Under the pieces are notes generated by a model. The model had not been told where the DNA came from and searched no databases. It saw nothing but the letters and a program-made list of their open reading frames with translations. From the NCBI GenBank assembly GCA_902634405.1, contig CACPJY010000003.1:1-64000 (forward strand): a DNA stretch of 64,000 nt, in the 5' to 3' direction. Numbering within the stretch: position 1 is the first letter of the stretch; each line of letters opens with the position of its first letter. Positions 18,557-27,399 of the stretch are shown piece by piece. The stretch comes from an uncultured Synechococcaceae cyanobacterium. GTDB lineage: Bacteria; Cyanobacteriota; Cyanobacteriia; PCC-6307; Cyanobiaceae. The translations under genes were made by a program, and so were the position numbers.

Positions 18557-18919
18557 CTACTCTCTCACATTACTGCATGATTTTTGAACCTGAGCTAAAA
18601 ATTCAAACGCTTGTTTATTACGTCCTCCTTCAAGGCTACTCAGAAGCAAATCAGACCCCAATCCAAGGGCAAAAGTCTGACAAGCGTAATTTTCAATCGC
18701 TCCTGCCTTACGCTGTAAATCATCTGTCATCATGATCGCCTTCTGGCATGACGATAGGTCTCCATAAATCAAACATTTCTGCGCATATCCATTTAAAGAC
18801 TCGAGCAAAGAGGATGACCCAGCTAAAGCTCGCTCATGAAAAGGAAATGTTGAGATCATTTCCATCAAGCCAACTAATACTATGAAAAGCTTTTTATCTA
18901 TTGAGAATTTGATATTCAA
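18557..18919 (-). CDS. Small exported protein with four cysteines
   Basis: 120 residues. The N-terminus has a basic start and a hydrophobic run (KKLFIVLVGLMEMISTF) ending ALA-G, a good signal peptide with cleavage near residue 34. The mature part has four cysteines (QKC, SSC, YAC, KSC) that could form two disulfides, and looks helical. The start is TTG at 18919, overlapping the preceding stop as TTGA; the next ATG would delete the signal peptide, so I prefer the TTG. Function unknown. Confidence 0.6.
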   Translation of the reverse strand: MNIKFSIDKKLFIVLVGLMEMISTFPFHERALAGSSSLLESLNGYAQKCLIYGDLSSCQKAIMMTDDLQRKAGAIENYACQTFALGLGSDLLLSSLEGGRNKQAFEFLAQVQKSCSNVRE

Positions 18920-19110
18920 TTTTCCAAATCATGAGAAGAAGGGCTTGAAGCATTCTTTGCCTTTGGAGGAACCAGGTACTGCCAATCGATGAAATCGCTC
19001 CAAAAAAGTGCATCACTATTTATTTTTATCTCAATCACCTTAAGCAAGATCAAGTAATTGGCCACTAAAGCCCCTATCAAGAACAAATGCTGGGATACTG
19101 TATCTGGCAT
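18916..19110 (-). CDS. Small membrane protein, unknown
   Basis: 64 residues from the ATG at 19110; a TTG at 19113 is also in frame. One hydrophobic segment at about 9-27 (FLIGALVANYLILLKVIEI) is followed by a polar tail with FWSDFIDWQYLVPPK. Its stop overlaps the start of the exported four-cysteine protein by 4 bases, and that coupling is the main reason to believe it. It is divergent from the next gene, whose ATG lies only 15 bases away. Confidence 0.45.
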   Translation of the reverse strand: MPDTVSQHLFLIGALVANYLILLKVIEIKINSDALFWSDFIDWQYLVPPKAKNASSPSSHDLEN

Positions 19111-19125
19111 CAAGCTCCTTTAAGG

Positions 19126-19317
19126 ATGAATTTCGATTACCACGCAGTTGCATCACTTCTTCACATGGCCATTCCTCTAGCCGCAGGAGCTGCAGGGGTC
19201 GGTTACTACGTGATGAGGCAGAGAGGCGTTGGATTTACTACCGCCCATCTCCTTGTTGGGGTACCCATGACCATTGTTGGCGCAACAACAGCATTTTTGT
19301 TCTACGCAACTAAATAG
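19126..19317 (+). CDS. Small two-helix membrane protein
   Basis: 63 residues. The ATG at 19126 is preceded by TAAGG, a fair ribosome site; the frame extends to 19087 without one. Two hydrophobic segments: about 8-30 (ASLLHMAIPLAAGAAGVGYYVM) and 40-60 (HLLVGVPMTIVGATTAFLFY). Function unknown. Small two-helix proteins of this size are common in picocyanobacteria. Confidence 0.6.
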   Translation: MNFDYHAVASLLHMAIPLAAGAAGVGYYVMRQRGVGFTTAHLLVGVPMTIVGATTAFLFYATK

Positions 19318-19325
19318 AATTGTTC

Positions 19326-19381
19326 CTTTTGGCCTAATTAATCTTTGCTATTTAAGGCAAAAAATTTGTTTAGGCCAAAAG
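19326..19381. terminator. Candidate two-way terminator (12-bp inverted repeat)
   Basis: CTTTTGGCCTAA (19326-19337) and TTAGGCCAAAAG (19370-19381) are perfect inverted copies with 32 bases between them. They fill the gap between the convergent small membrane protein gene and gluQ. The long spacer and lack of a strict T-run make this weaker than a standard intrinsic terminator, but position and symmetry suit ending transcripts from both sides. Confidence 0.4.
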
Positions 19382-19401
19382 ACTAATCACATCTACTCGC
19401 C

Positions 19402-20355
19402 TTAGAGCAATTTACTTTGGTCTCTTGGAAGTCCAAAGACATTTTTTAGTGGATTTTTATAATTGCTTAATTCATCTAACAATTCTTGTGCTGATAATTC
19501 CGAATCTTTAGGAACAAGGTCAAGTGTTTGTGCTAAATATCCAATTACATCAGATGGATTTCTTCCCTCATCTTTCAAAAGCTCTAATCCATATGATCGA
19601 TCTCGTTTAGCTAGCTTTCTTCCTTCTTGATCAAACATTAATCCTACAAATCGAAATTTTATGTGCTCTGAATTAATAGCTTTTATTACTGCTAATTGAA
19701 AGGGTATTGAACTAAGGAGATCCTCGCCCCGAATAACCTCATTAATACCCATTGTCAACTCATCAACAACGGTAGCCAAATGATAAGCAATAAAGCCATC
19801 AGCCCTTCTCAAAACAACATCTCCAGAAGAATCAGCAAATTCTTGATCTACCTTGAGCCGCCAACTAGGAATACGCTCTTGATAAGAGTCCCATGAAAGT
19901 TGCTTGTCTCTGCAAGTGCCTGGATAAATTTCCTGCTGATTACCTTTACTGCGAAGTTCACTTAAGACCTTCCTACTACATCGACAGGGATATAACTTTC
20001 CTTCTGTTTTTAATGCATCCAGTACTGAATAATAAAGATCTTTTCTCATACTTTGAAAAATGACTGGTCCATCCCAATTAAGGCCCATCCAACGTAAGTC
20101 TTTCTGAATGCTCTCTATTGCCCCAGAACGAATCCTCGGGGTATCAAGGTCATCAATTCGAAGAAACCAAGTTCCCTTTTGCAAACGAGCCTCCAGCCAA
20201 GATACTAATGCTGTTCTTAAATTCCCTAAATGCAGTGGCCCACTAGGAGTTGGAGCAAAACGACCTCTATAAGCACTCTTTCTAAGAATATTGCCTTCTA
20301 AAAACTGATTTTCTAAATAGGTGGGGAGGGGAAGGAAAGAAACACTTGGATCCAT
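19402..20355 (-). CDS. gluQ: Glutamyl-Q tRNA(Asp) synthetase
   Basis: 317 residues, far shorter than GltX because the anticodon-binding domain is missing. The class I HIGH-type block is GRFAPTPSGPLHLGNL at 31-46, and the KMSKS equivalent is KLAKR at 247-251. A zinc site Cys124-x-Cys126 ... Tyr144-x3-Cys148 is typical. The enzyme attaches glutamate to queuosine in tRNA-Asp. The N-terminus is some 20 residues longer than usual. An ATG at 20355 starts the frame; a later start is possible. Confidence 0.9.
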   Translation of the reverse strand: MDPSVSFLPLPTYLENQFLEGNILRKSAYRGRFAPTPSGPLHLGNLRTALVSWLEARLQKGTWFLRIDDLDTPRIRSGAIESIQKDLRWMGLNWDGPVIFQSMRKDLYYSVLDALKTEGKLYPCRCSRKVLSELRSKGNQQEIYPGTCRDKQLSWDSYQERIPSWRLKVDQEFADSSGDVVLRRADGFIAYHLATVVDELTMGINEVIRGEDLLSSIPFQLAVIKAINSEHIKFRFVGLMFDQEGRKLAKRDRSYGLELLKDEGRNPSDVIGYLAQTLDLVPKDSELSAQELLDELSNYKNPLKNVFGLPRDQSKLL

Positions 20356-20374
20356 ATCAAGTTAATAATTAAAG

Positions 20375-20415
20375 CTCAAAAAAAAAGCGACCCTAATCAG
20401 GCCGCTTTTTTTGAG
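20375..20415 (-). terminator. Intrinsic terminator of the HU gene
   Basis: On the reverse strand a stem AAAAAAAGCG/CGCTTTTTTT of 10 bp encloses a small CCT/AGG inner stem and ends in a run of nine T. It lies 11 bases after the HU stop. It also stands just before gluQ, so it separates the two same-strand genes and makes HU a single-gene transcript. Confidence 0.85.
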
Positions 20416-20426
20416 TTTAAAGGTTT

Positions 20427-20702
20427 TCAGCCCTGAACACGATCTTTAAACATCTTGCCCGCTGTAAAAGCAGGGACTCGTTTAGCAGGGATCTTGATCT
20501 TTTCACCAGTCTTAGGATTTAAACCCTGACGAGCTGAGCGATCACGAGGTTCAAAGGAACCAAATCCAAGAATGGAGACTTTCTTGCCCTCCACTACAGA
20601 ATCAATGATGGTGTCGATGACGGCATCAACAACCATAGATACGTCGGTTTTGGTCAGCTCGGTACGAGCTGCAACAAGATTAACAAGATCAGCTTTGTTC
20701 AT
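20427..20702 (-). CDS. hup: HU-type DNA-binding protein
   Basis: 91 residues, normal HU size. MNKADLVNLVAARTELTKTD starts the dimer domain. The arm region reads GFGSFEPRDRSARQGLNPKT followed by GEKIKIPAKRVPAFTAGK, both strongly conserved. HU bends and compacts DNA as a dimer and supports replication and recombination. A dedicated intrinsic terminator follows. The 137-base gap upstream contains the promoter and a GGAAAGGAG ribosome site. Confidence 0.97.
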   Translation of the reverse strand: MNKADLVNLVAARTELTKTDVSMVVDAVIDTIIDSVVEGKKVSILGFGSFEPRDRSARQGLNPKTGEKIKIPAKRVPAFTAGKMFKDRVQG

Positions 20703-20839
20703 TGGAAAGGAGAAAGGAGGGGACTTGGATCAGTGAAAATGCCAGTAAGGAGATCATCACCAAAATCCCTAGCGCGCTAATGGTATGGACTATGAGCGTC
20801 TCCGGCAACCGAGAGAGCCTGTGGCACAATGCTTTTCAA

Positions 20840-21514
20840 TTAATTCGCTAAATTATCTATCTGATCAGCGTGGTCTTGCCATGCATCCCAATCGAGCAAT
20901 TTGCTCGTATTCAAAGCACTTAATGGCACTCCAGAAGCCAGTGATGGCCTGGAATTCTCAGGAATCCAATTAATTAATTTTTTCAAGCTTTTTTGCTGAC
21001 GATTCCAATGAAAAGTTTTCCTTGTGCGAAAAGCAGCCAATCTATTAACCGCCACAGGGACAAGTAAACGTCCGCAGAACATCACATTCCAAGGCTGTGG
21101 AGCATGAATTACGCAACTCCCTGGAGTAGGTCCGGGGGTCCATAACAACCTCAAACCAGAAATGGTTTCATATTCATTTGAAAACGTTTCTAAACTAGAA
21201 AAGCCAGGTAATAAATAAGCCTCTTGCTCCTGTAGTAATACAGGCCATCCAAAGAATTCCTGGATTTTGGCAATATCTCCATGTCCCTCTCGACTTGTTA
21301 AAAGAATTCTTGCATCCCCTCCAGAAGAAAGTTTTTTAAGAGCTTCAATAGTCGAAGGATTAACAGGTGGACAATCAATTAAGACAGGCTCAGGCGAACA
21401 AGCTAACCACCAAGAAGTTCCATTAGAGTTAGCCCTGTTGGGAGAGAAGGCCCATAAAGAATTAGTAATCTGCTCTGGGAAGCTATTCACATTTTCTAGT
21501 GGTTTGATACTCAT
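20840..21514 (-). CDS. Metallo-beta-lactamase-fold protein lacking metal ligands
   Basis: 224 residues arranged like an MBL-fold hydrolase: strand ending VLIDCPP (44-50), the RILLTSREGHGD region (69-80) where HxHxDH belongs, TPGPTPGS (126-133) in place of TPGHTPGS, and FCGRLL (146-151) in place of tGDxL. All of the expected metal-binding His/Asp positions are changed, so hydrolase activity is doubtful. It may be a structural or binding protein. Its start lies 6 bases from the divergent glgX start, so both promoters would lie in each other's 5' region. Confidence 0.7.
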   Translation of the reverse strand: MSIKPLENVNSFPEQITNSLWAFSPNRANSNGTSWWLACSPEPVLIDCPPVNPSTIEALKKLSSGGDARILLTSREGHGDIAKIQEFFGWPVLLQEQEAYLLPGFSSLETFSNEYETISGLRLLWTPGPTPGSCVIHAPQPWNVMFCGRLLVPVAVNRLAAFRTRKTFHWNRQQKSLKKLINWIPENSRPSLASGVPLSALNTSKLLDWDAWQDHADQIDNLAN

Positions 21515-21520
21515 GTAATT

Positions 21521-23656
21521 GTGAGACAGACCTTCCTTGAGGAATTAATTTATAAGCAAATACACTCTTCGAACAAGTCAGGGAAATTGAGCAAAATCCA
21601 TTTAGGCAATCCCTGGCCCTTAGGCAGCACCTTAACCAAAAAAGGTGTCAATTTTTCTATAGCGGCCCCTACAGCAGATGGCATCCAATTACTTATCTTC
21701 AGAAATTCTGATGACAAAAGACCTAAAGAAATTTTTGAATTAGACCAGACTCACAGATCCGGGGACTACTGGCATATAGAAGTAGAGGGACTTCAAGAAG
21801 GAACTCTGTATGCATACAAAGTTTTCGATGCCAAACAGAAGAATAGAAAAAGAGACTTCAGCGCGAAGGTTTTATTAGATCCTTGTGCAAGGGCTATTAG
21901 CGGATGGAATGCTTACAAAAGAGCTACTGCCATAGGGAATGGTTCAAATGTGATGAGCTGCCTAAAGGGAGTTGTCTGCGAGAGGGATGAATTTGACTTA
22001 ATTGCCCATCCAAGACCAAGACATCGATTGAATCAAAGCGTGATTTATGAACTACATGTAGGAGGTTTTACAAGCTGTCCTAACTCTTCTGTAGGTGAAA
22101 AAAGTAAAGGAACTTTTATTGGCTTACTTAAAAAGTTGCCTTATCTAAAAAGTCTCGGAATAACAACTATAGAGCTCATGCCTATACATGCATTTGACTC
22201 TTCTGATGCTCCTCAGGGCGTTTTAAATCACTGGGGGTACAGCCCAATCAATTGGTTTACTCCACATCCAAATTATGTAATTGGTGACGACCCCTTGCAG
22301 GCAAGGAGACAAATTCGCGAGCTAATAGCAGCTTGTCATGATGAAGGAATAGAGGTGTTAATTGATGTGGTATATAACCACACAACTGAAGGCAATCAAG
22401 ATGGTCCAACAATAAGCTGGAAAGGGTTTGGGGAGGATTTTTATTATTTCCAAAACAAAAATGGAGAGTATCTAGATGTAAGTGGATGTGGTAACAGCAT
22501 TGCAGCCAACCGACCTCTAGTAACACAATTAATACTGGAATCTCTGAGATGTTGGGCTACGGAATTAGGCGTCGATGGGTTTAGATTCGACCTTGGAGTC
22601 GCTCTAAGCAGAGGTGAAAATCTAGAGCCTCTCAACAAACCTTTCCTTTTTGAAGCTTTAGAGGCAGATCCTCGACTCAGTGATCTCAAGCTTCTTAGTG
22701 AGCCTTGGGATTGTGGTGGACTTTATCGATTAGGTGATTTTCCCGCAAAAAATATTGCAACATGGAATGGTCACTTCCGAGATGATTTAAGAAGATTCTG
22801 GAAAGGCGATAACAACACAATATGGGGAGTAAAAGAAAGGCTGCTAGGGAGTTCTGACCTCTACAAAGAATCGCTCAATCCTTTAGATCATTCTCTAAAT
22901 TTCATAACCTCGCACGACGGATTTACCCTCAATGATTTAGTTAGCTTTAACGAAAAACACAATCTTGCAAATGGAGAGAACAACCGTGACGGTGAGAACC
23001 ACAACAATAGTTGGAATCACGGAATTGAAGGCCCTACTAGCGATCGACTGATTACTTCCCTTAGAAATAGGCAAAAACGAAATCTTCTATCAACATTACT
23101 TCTCACACCTGGTATTCCAATGCTCTTAATGGGAGACGAAGTGGGAAGGAGCCAAGGTGGTAATAACAACACTTGGTGCCAAAACAATAAACTTGGCTGG
23201 ATGATTTGGGAAGAAGCTGAGTGCGATCTCAATCTTCTTGATTTCGTAAAAAAACTATTAATCCTTAGGGCCAAATTTCCTGCACTATTTAGCCCTTCTA
23301 GCCCACATCCAAAATCCCCAACAGAAGGAAGCAACCAAATATGGGTTGAATTACATGGGGTAGAGCTATCAAAGCCAGATTTCAATGAATGGTCACACAC
23401 AATTAGCTATAGCTTAGAAAAAGGCTCTAAAGGCTCAATCATGTGGATGGGACTAAATGCTTGTGATCACCCAATTCACTTCCAACTTCCGCATCCAGCA
23501 TCTCCTTGGAATTTAATATTAAATACCGCCAGACAAAATAATGAGCCTCTGTTGACAAAGCCAACTCCTTGGCGCAAAAGCGGTTTAGAGATAGAGAGCA
23601 AAAGCTTAGTTGTAATGATGGCTAAAGAGTATTCTTCCTCAATTAACTTTGGGTAA
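21521..23656 (+). CDS. glgX: Glycogen debranching enzyme (isoamylase-type GlgX)
   Basis: 711 residues. An N-terminal CBM48-like domain (PWPLGSTLTKKGVNFSIAAP) is followed by a GH13 barrel. Catalytic residues: nucleophile Asp357 in FRFDLG, acid Glu394 in LLSEPWDCGG and Asp466 in SHDGF. It cuts alpha-1,6 branches in glycogen. The track start is GTG at 21521, but homologues begin close to IHLGNPWPLG; a TTG at 21587 would match them. The first residues may therefore be untranslated. Confidence 0.93.
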   Translation: MRQTFLEELIYKQIHSSNKSGKLSKIHLGNPWPLGSTLTKKGVNFSIAAPTADGIQLLIFRNSDDKRPKEIFELDQTHRSGDYWHIEVEGLQEGTLYAYKVFDAKQKNRKRDFSAKVLLDPCARAISGWNAYKRATAIGNGSNVMSCLKGVVCERDEFDLIAHPRPRHRLNQSVIYELHVGGFTSCPNSSVGEKSKGTFIGLLKKLPYLKSLGITTIELMPIHAFDSSDAPQGVLNHWGYSPINWFTPHPNYVIGDDPLQARRQIRELIAACHDEGIEVLIDVVYNHTTEGNQDGPTISWKGFGEDFYYFQNKNGEYLDVSGCGNSIAANRPLVTQLILESLRCWATELGVDGFRFDLGVALSRGENLEPLNKPFLFEALEADPRLSDLKLLSEPWDCGGLYRLGDFPAKNIATWNGHFRDDLRRFWKGDNNTIWGVKERLLGSSDLYKESLNPLDHSLNFITSHDGFTLNDLVSFNEKHNLANGENNRDGENHNNSWNHGIEGPTSDRLITSLRNRQKRNLLSTLLLTPGIPMLLMGDEVGRSQGGNNNTWCQNNKLGWMIWEEAECDLNLLDFVKKLLILRAKFPALFSPSSPHPKSPTEGSNQIWVELHGVELSKPDFNEWSHTISYSLEKGSKGSIMWMGLNACDHPIHFQLPHPASPWNLILNTARQNNEPLLTKPTPWRKSGLEIESKSLVVMMAKEYSSSINFG

Positions 23657-23667
23657 TTAAACCAAGA

Positions 23668-23738
<71 letters not shown>

Positions 23739-23834
23739 AGTAGACACATCAGAACCAACCTCAAGACATGGTTGGAGGCTAAATTGCCTGATGTCTTTAT
23801 GCATTATGACTTCGCACCTCCCCTTTAACCAAGT

Positions 23835-25238
23835 TTGACTCAATCAATATCTATCAAAAATGGGTCACGCAGAAGGCTCATGTTTTTTTATGGCCTTGGA
23901 GATGCAGGCACAGGCCTTGCTGCAACTCAACTTGGATTTTATCTTTTCCCTTTTTTCACAGGGCCTGCAGGATTACCTCCCTTTATAGCAGGTTCATTAT
24001 TGATGATAATAAAGATTTGGGATGCCATTAATGACCCCCTGATTGGATGGATGAGTGACCACACCAAAACGAGGTGGGGTCCCAGAATCCCATGGATGAT
24101 TGGAGCTGCCGCCCCGTTAGGGATAAGCCTCGCAGCAATGTGGTGGATACCGCCTGGTGATGTTTCCTATAGGACTGCCTACTACATGTTCATTGCGGTC
24201 CTTCTTATGACTGCTTATACGAGTGTGAATTTGCCCTATGGAGCCCTTTCAACTGAACTAACAACTAATACGTCAATAAGAACTCGCCTAAATGCAGCTC
24301 GTTTTACAGGCTCAATACTTGCTGGATTTACGGGACTCGTCGTTGCAGCAAAACTTCTTTCAAGTGGAAATGAAGGTTACTTAGCAATGGGCAAAATAAC
24401 TGGGTTAATTGCAACTGTTGCGACCCTTATTTCCTGTTGGGGTTTATCTCCTTTTGCTAAAACAGCCAGGCAACCAATCCCTACCTCCGAGCCCATAAAG
24501 CTCCAGTTTTCCAGAATTCTAAGAAACAGAAGGTTCTTAATTGTGATTGGCCTATATCTCCTTCTCTGGTGTGGTCTTCAACTTATGCAAACTGTTTCTT
24601 TGATTTATCTAGAACAGGTAATGTTTGTTCCCAAAGAACTATCTAAGTGGATTGGACCCATTCCTTTTCAACTTAGCGCGTTGATAGGACTTCAGATATG
24701 GAGCATATTCTCAAATCGATATGGCAGACGCTCAGCACTCCTTTTAGGAGGAGGGATTTGGATTTTTGCTTGTCTTGTATCAATTTTTCTACCTCCACTT
24801 TCTCAACCCAGTGAATTAATCACTCAAACGACTTTTCTTCAAAGTGAATGGTCCAGGATGTTGTTATTAATAGGTACAATTTTGGCATTAGGATTTGGGG
24901 CTTCTACTGCTTATTTAATTCCATGGTCCCTACTCCCAGATGCTATTGATTCAGATCCAGATAAACCAGCAGGAATTTATACAGCCTGGATGGTCTTAAT
25001 TCAAAAAATAGGAATTGGCCTAAGTGTGCAAATCTTAGGAGTATTACTTTCACTGTCCGGTTATCGTTCTTCAACCAACTGTGACTTACTAAATGCGTGC
25101 ATGGAGCAATCAACAAGTGCCCAAATAACTATTCGAATTTGCATGGGTCTAATCCCAAGTCTTTTAGTTGTAATGGGATTACTTTTAATGCGCAACTGGC
25201 CAACAAAAGTAACAAATCTCGAGCTTAAGAAATCATGA
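23835..25238 (+). CDS. GPH/MFS-type sugar:cation symporter family protein
   Basis: 467 residues with about twelve membrane segments. KIWDAINDPLIGWMSDHTKT is the signature loop of the glycoside-pentoside-hexuronide (MFS_2) family, after FYGLGDAGTGLAAT at the start. These proteins take up sugars or related solutes with a cation, or export lipids in some relatives. The substrate is unknown. The track start is TTG at 23835; MTQSISIKNGS gives a normal leader. The stop overlaps the mlaE start by 4 bases, so it may belong with the lipid-transport genes. Confidence 0.85.
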   Translation: MTQSISIKNGSRRRLMFFYGLGDAGTGLAATQLGFYLFPFFTGPAGLPPFIAGSLLMIIKIWDAINDPLIGWMSDHTKTRWGPRIPWMIGAAAPLGISLAAMWWIPPGDVSYRTAYYMFIAVLLMTAYTSVNLPYGALSTELTTNTSIRTRLNAARFTGSILAGFTGLVVAAKLLSSGNEGYLAMGKITGLIATVATLISCWGLSPFAKTARQPIPTSEPIKLQFSRILRNRRFLIVIGLYLLLWCGLQLMQTVSLIYLEQVMFVPKELSKWIGPIPFQLSALIGLQIWSIFSNRYGRRSALLLGGGIWIFACLVSIFLPPLSQPSELITQTTFLQSEWSRMLLLIGTILALGFGASTAYLIPWSLLPDAIDSDPDKPAGIYTAWMVLIQKIGIGLSVQILGVLLSLSGYRSSTNCDLLNACMEQSTSAQITIRICMGLIPSLLVVMGLLLMRNWPTKVTNLELKKS

Positions 25239-25981
25239 CTTCTCCAAGGTGGCTCAAAAGACTCGGCAGCAGTCTTCTAATAGGTGGCCAAGCAGTTACG
25301 GCAACAGCTAAAGGACGAATTAATTCGATTGATCTTTCCGATCAACTCATGGAAGCCGGGCCAGGAAGCTTCCTAATAGTTTTGATTACGGGCATAGCTG
25401 CAGGGACAGTATTTAATATTCAAGTAGCAGCAGAATTAAGTCGCCAAGGTGCAGGCTCAACCGTAGGAGGAATTCTTGCAATAGGAATGGCTAGAGAAAT
25501 TGCCCCTCTCTTAACTGCAACCCTCCTTACTGGGAAGGTGGCTACAGCATATGCAGCTCAGCTTGGAACAATGAAAGTGACTGAGCAAATCGATGCAATA
25601 ACTATGCTGCGAACCGATCCTGTCGAATATCTCGTCGTTCCAAGATTAATAGCAATGGTGATAATGGCTCCTGTCCAATGTCTTCTATTTTTTTGTGTTG
25701 CTTTATGGAGCGGACAAATCAGCAGTACTTACCTGTACCAAATACCTCCCGATATTTTCTGGACCTCTGTTCGAACATGGCTGAGCACAGAAGATCTACC
25801 ATTCATGCTTATTAAGGCATTAGTATTTGGACTCCAAATTGCTGTACTTGCTTGCGGCTGGGGGTTAACAACCCGTGGAGGCCCGAAAGAAGTTGGTGCT
25901 AGTACAACTGGAGCTGTGGTTATGACCTTAGTCACAGTTTCACTAATGGATGTATTGCTCACTCAAATCCTTTTTGGCTAA
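25235..25981 (+). CDS. mlaE: MlaE-family lipid ABC transporter permease
   Basis: 248 residues, the length of MlaE (Ycf63) permeases. The family stretch EIAPLLTATLLTGKVATAYA and EQIDAITMLRTDPVEYLVVP are clear. Five to six membrane segments. MlaE works with an ATPase and an MCE substrate-binding protein to move phospholipids between envelope membranes; those partners are not in this window. It overlaps the transporter gene by 4 bases and the next gene by 1, indicating one operon. Confidence 0.92.
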   Translation: MTSPRWLKRLGSSLLIGGQAVTATAKGRINSIDLSDQLMEAGPGSFLIVLITGIAAGTVFNIQVAAELSRQGAGSTVGGILAIGMAREIAPLLTATLLTGKVATAYAAQLGTMKVTEQIDAITMLRTDPVEYLVVPRLIAMVIMAPVQCLLFFCVALWSGQISSTYLYQIPPDIFWTSVRTWLSTEDLPFMLIKALVFGLQIAVLACGWGLTTRGGPKEVGASTTGAVVMTLVTVSLMDVLLTQILFG

Positions 25982-26409
25982 TGGCAAAACAACAATCTAA
26001 TGAACAGCTAGAAGAGACCACCCAATTATCACCCTCTCCAAGATTGGCTTTATTAGTTGTCATTTTTGGGCTTAGTCTTCTTCCTCTTCCCATTTATCCA
26101 TGGCCCACCTTATTGATAAGCATTTTTGGTGTATTCCTACTCCTTCAAACATATACACTCAGAATTGAATTCACCCAAAACGCCCTAATTGTTTACCAAT
26201 TAGGCAAAGAAATTAGACGTTTCCCTTTCAAAGAGTGGCTCGCTTGGAGGATTTTGCTTCCTGGTCTCCCTGGAATTCTATATTTTCGCGAAAAAGCAAG
26301 TCCCCATCTTCTCCCAATTCTTTTTGACCCTATCACTCTTGCTAGTCAATTAAGGCTTAGGGTCGGCACACTAGAAAAACCTAAGGTCAATAATGAAACA
26401 TCTACTTAA
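25981..26409 (+). CDS. DUF3119-type membrane protein
   Basis: 142 residues. Two hydrophobic segments at about 22-60 are followed by a beta-rich domain with LRIEFTQNALIVYQLGKEIR and a conserved FREKASPHLLPILFDP. This matches the cyanobacterial DUF3119 family as I remember it. The C-terminal domain resembles bacterial PH-like domains. The 1-base overlap with mlaE suggests a joint role in the envelope. Function unknown. Confidence 0.78.
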   Translation: MAKQQSNEQLEETTQLSPSPRLALLVVIFGLSLLPLPIYPWPTLLISIFGVFLLLQTYTLRIEFTQNALIVYQLGKEIRRFPFKEWLAWRILLPGLPGILYFREKASPHLLPILFDPITLASQLRLRVGTLEKPKVNNETST

Positions 26410-26441
26410 GCTAAATCAAACCGTTAATCAAATCCTTCTTA

Positions 26442-27395
26442 ATGCCTGAAGAAGAAACCTCAAATAAAACTCAACCTTCTCAAGAATCAAAGGAGGTAAA
26501 AAAAATTGACTTGTCTTCTACCAGAAGTCGGTCAGATATCAGCCATTTTGTAGACATAGCATTAATTGAACTGAATGATCGTCGAGAAAAACTTAATCAA
26601 GAAGTCAAAGAATTAGAAACACGGAAAGAACATATCGAAAAGGAGTTAAAAGAATCGTTTTCCGGTCAATCAGATTCAATAGCTAGAAGGGTCAAAGGCT
26701 TCCAAGAGTACTTAACTGGTGCACTGCAAAACCTGACTCAACAGGCTGAACAACTTGAATTAGTTGTTCAGCCTGTTGTTGTTCAGCCTTCACCACTAGA
26801 CAACAAGCAGGAAGAAATAACTCAAGAAATTAAAGATCCCGTCCTTGCAGTTGCAGATACATTCAAACCAGATGAAAGTTTAATTCGTGAATATCTACAG
26901 AAATTTCTTGGGCAACCTGACTTTTATGCTGAACCATGGAAACTAAGGAGAAGCCTTAATCAAGAAGATGTAAGGCTCTTGGAAGATTGGTTCTTCAGTC
27001 AAGGTGGGAGAGGCGCTCAACCCAGCAAAGGGAGCAGGACGAGAAATATTCTTGTCGCTGCTGCCCTAATCTCAATTCTTGGTGAACTCTACGGAGACCA
27101 GTTCCAAACACTTGTATTAGCTAGCCAACCAGAACGTTTAGGTGAATGGAGGCGTGGGCTACAGGATGCCCTGGGACTTGGGAGGGAAGACTTCGGCCCA
27201 AACAGTGGAATAGTGCTTTTCGAACGTGGTGATGCCCTAGTTGAAAGAGCAGATCGGCTTGAAGAGCGGGAAGAACTTCCTTTGATCCTTATAGATGCAG
27301 CCGAAGGAAGTGTTGAGATTCCTGTTTTGCAGTTCCCCTTATGGCTTGCTTTTGCAGCAAGCTCAGCAGAGCTATATGAGGAGGAAGTATTTTAA
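26442..27395 (+). CDS. DUF3086-type protein with N-terminal coiled coil
   Basis: 317 residues. The N-terminal 110 residues are a charged coiled coil (LNDRREKLNQEVKELETRKE). A linker VVQPVVVQPS follows, then a C-terminal domain rich in conserved acid and aromatic residues (RSLNQEDVRLLEDWFFSQGG, GEWRRGLQDALGLGREDFGP). It matches DUF3086 of cyanobacteria as I recall. It has no membrane segment apart from the hydrophobic end. It lies 32 bases after DUF3119 and 4 bases before plsY. A perfect palindrome lies in the coding region (separate entry). Confidence 0.78.
   Translation: MPEEETSNKTQPSQESKEVKKIDLSSTRSRSDISHFVDIALIELNDRREKLNQEVKELETRKEHIEKELKESFSGQSDSIARRVKGFQEYLTGALQNLTQQAEQLELVVQPVVVQPSPLDNKQEEITQEIKDPVLAVADTFKPDESLIREYLQKFLGQPDFYAEPWKLRRSLNQEDVRLLEDWFFSQGGRGAQPSKGSRTRNILVAAALISILGELYGDQFQTLVLASQPERLGEWRRGLQDALGLGREDFGPNSGIVLFERGDALVERADRLEEREELPLILIDAAEGSVEIPVLQFPLWLAFAASSAELYEEEVF
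26739..26778. repeat. Perfect 16-bp inverted repeat inside the DUF3086 gene
   Basis: CAACAGGCTGAACAAC (26739-26754) and GTTGTTCAGCCTGTTG (26763-26778) are exact inverted copies across 8 bases. A second copy of GTTGTTCAGCCT follows at 26778-26789, so the right arm is partly duplicated with a 15-base period (VVQPV/VVQPS). The hairpin falls in the linker between coiled coil and C-terminal domain. Confidence 0.9.
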
Positions 27396-27399
27396 AACT

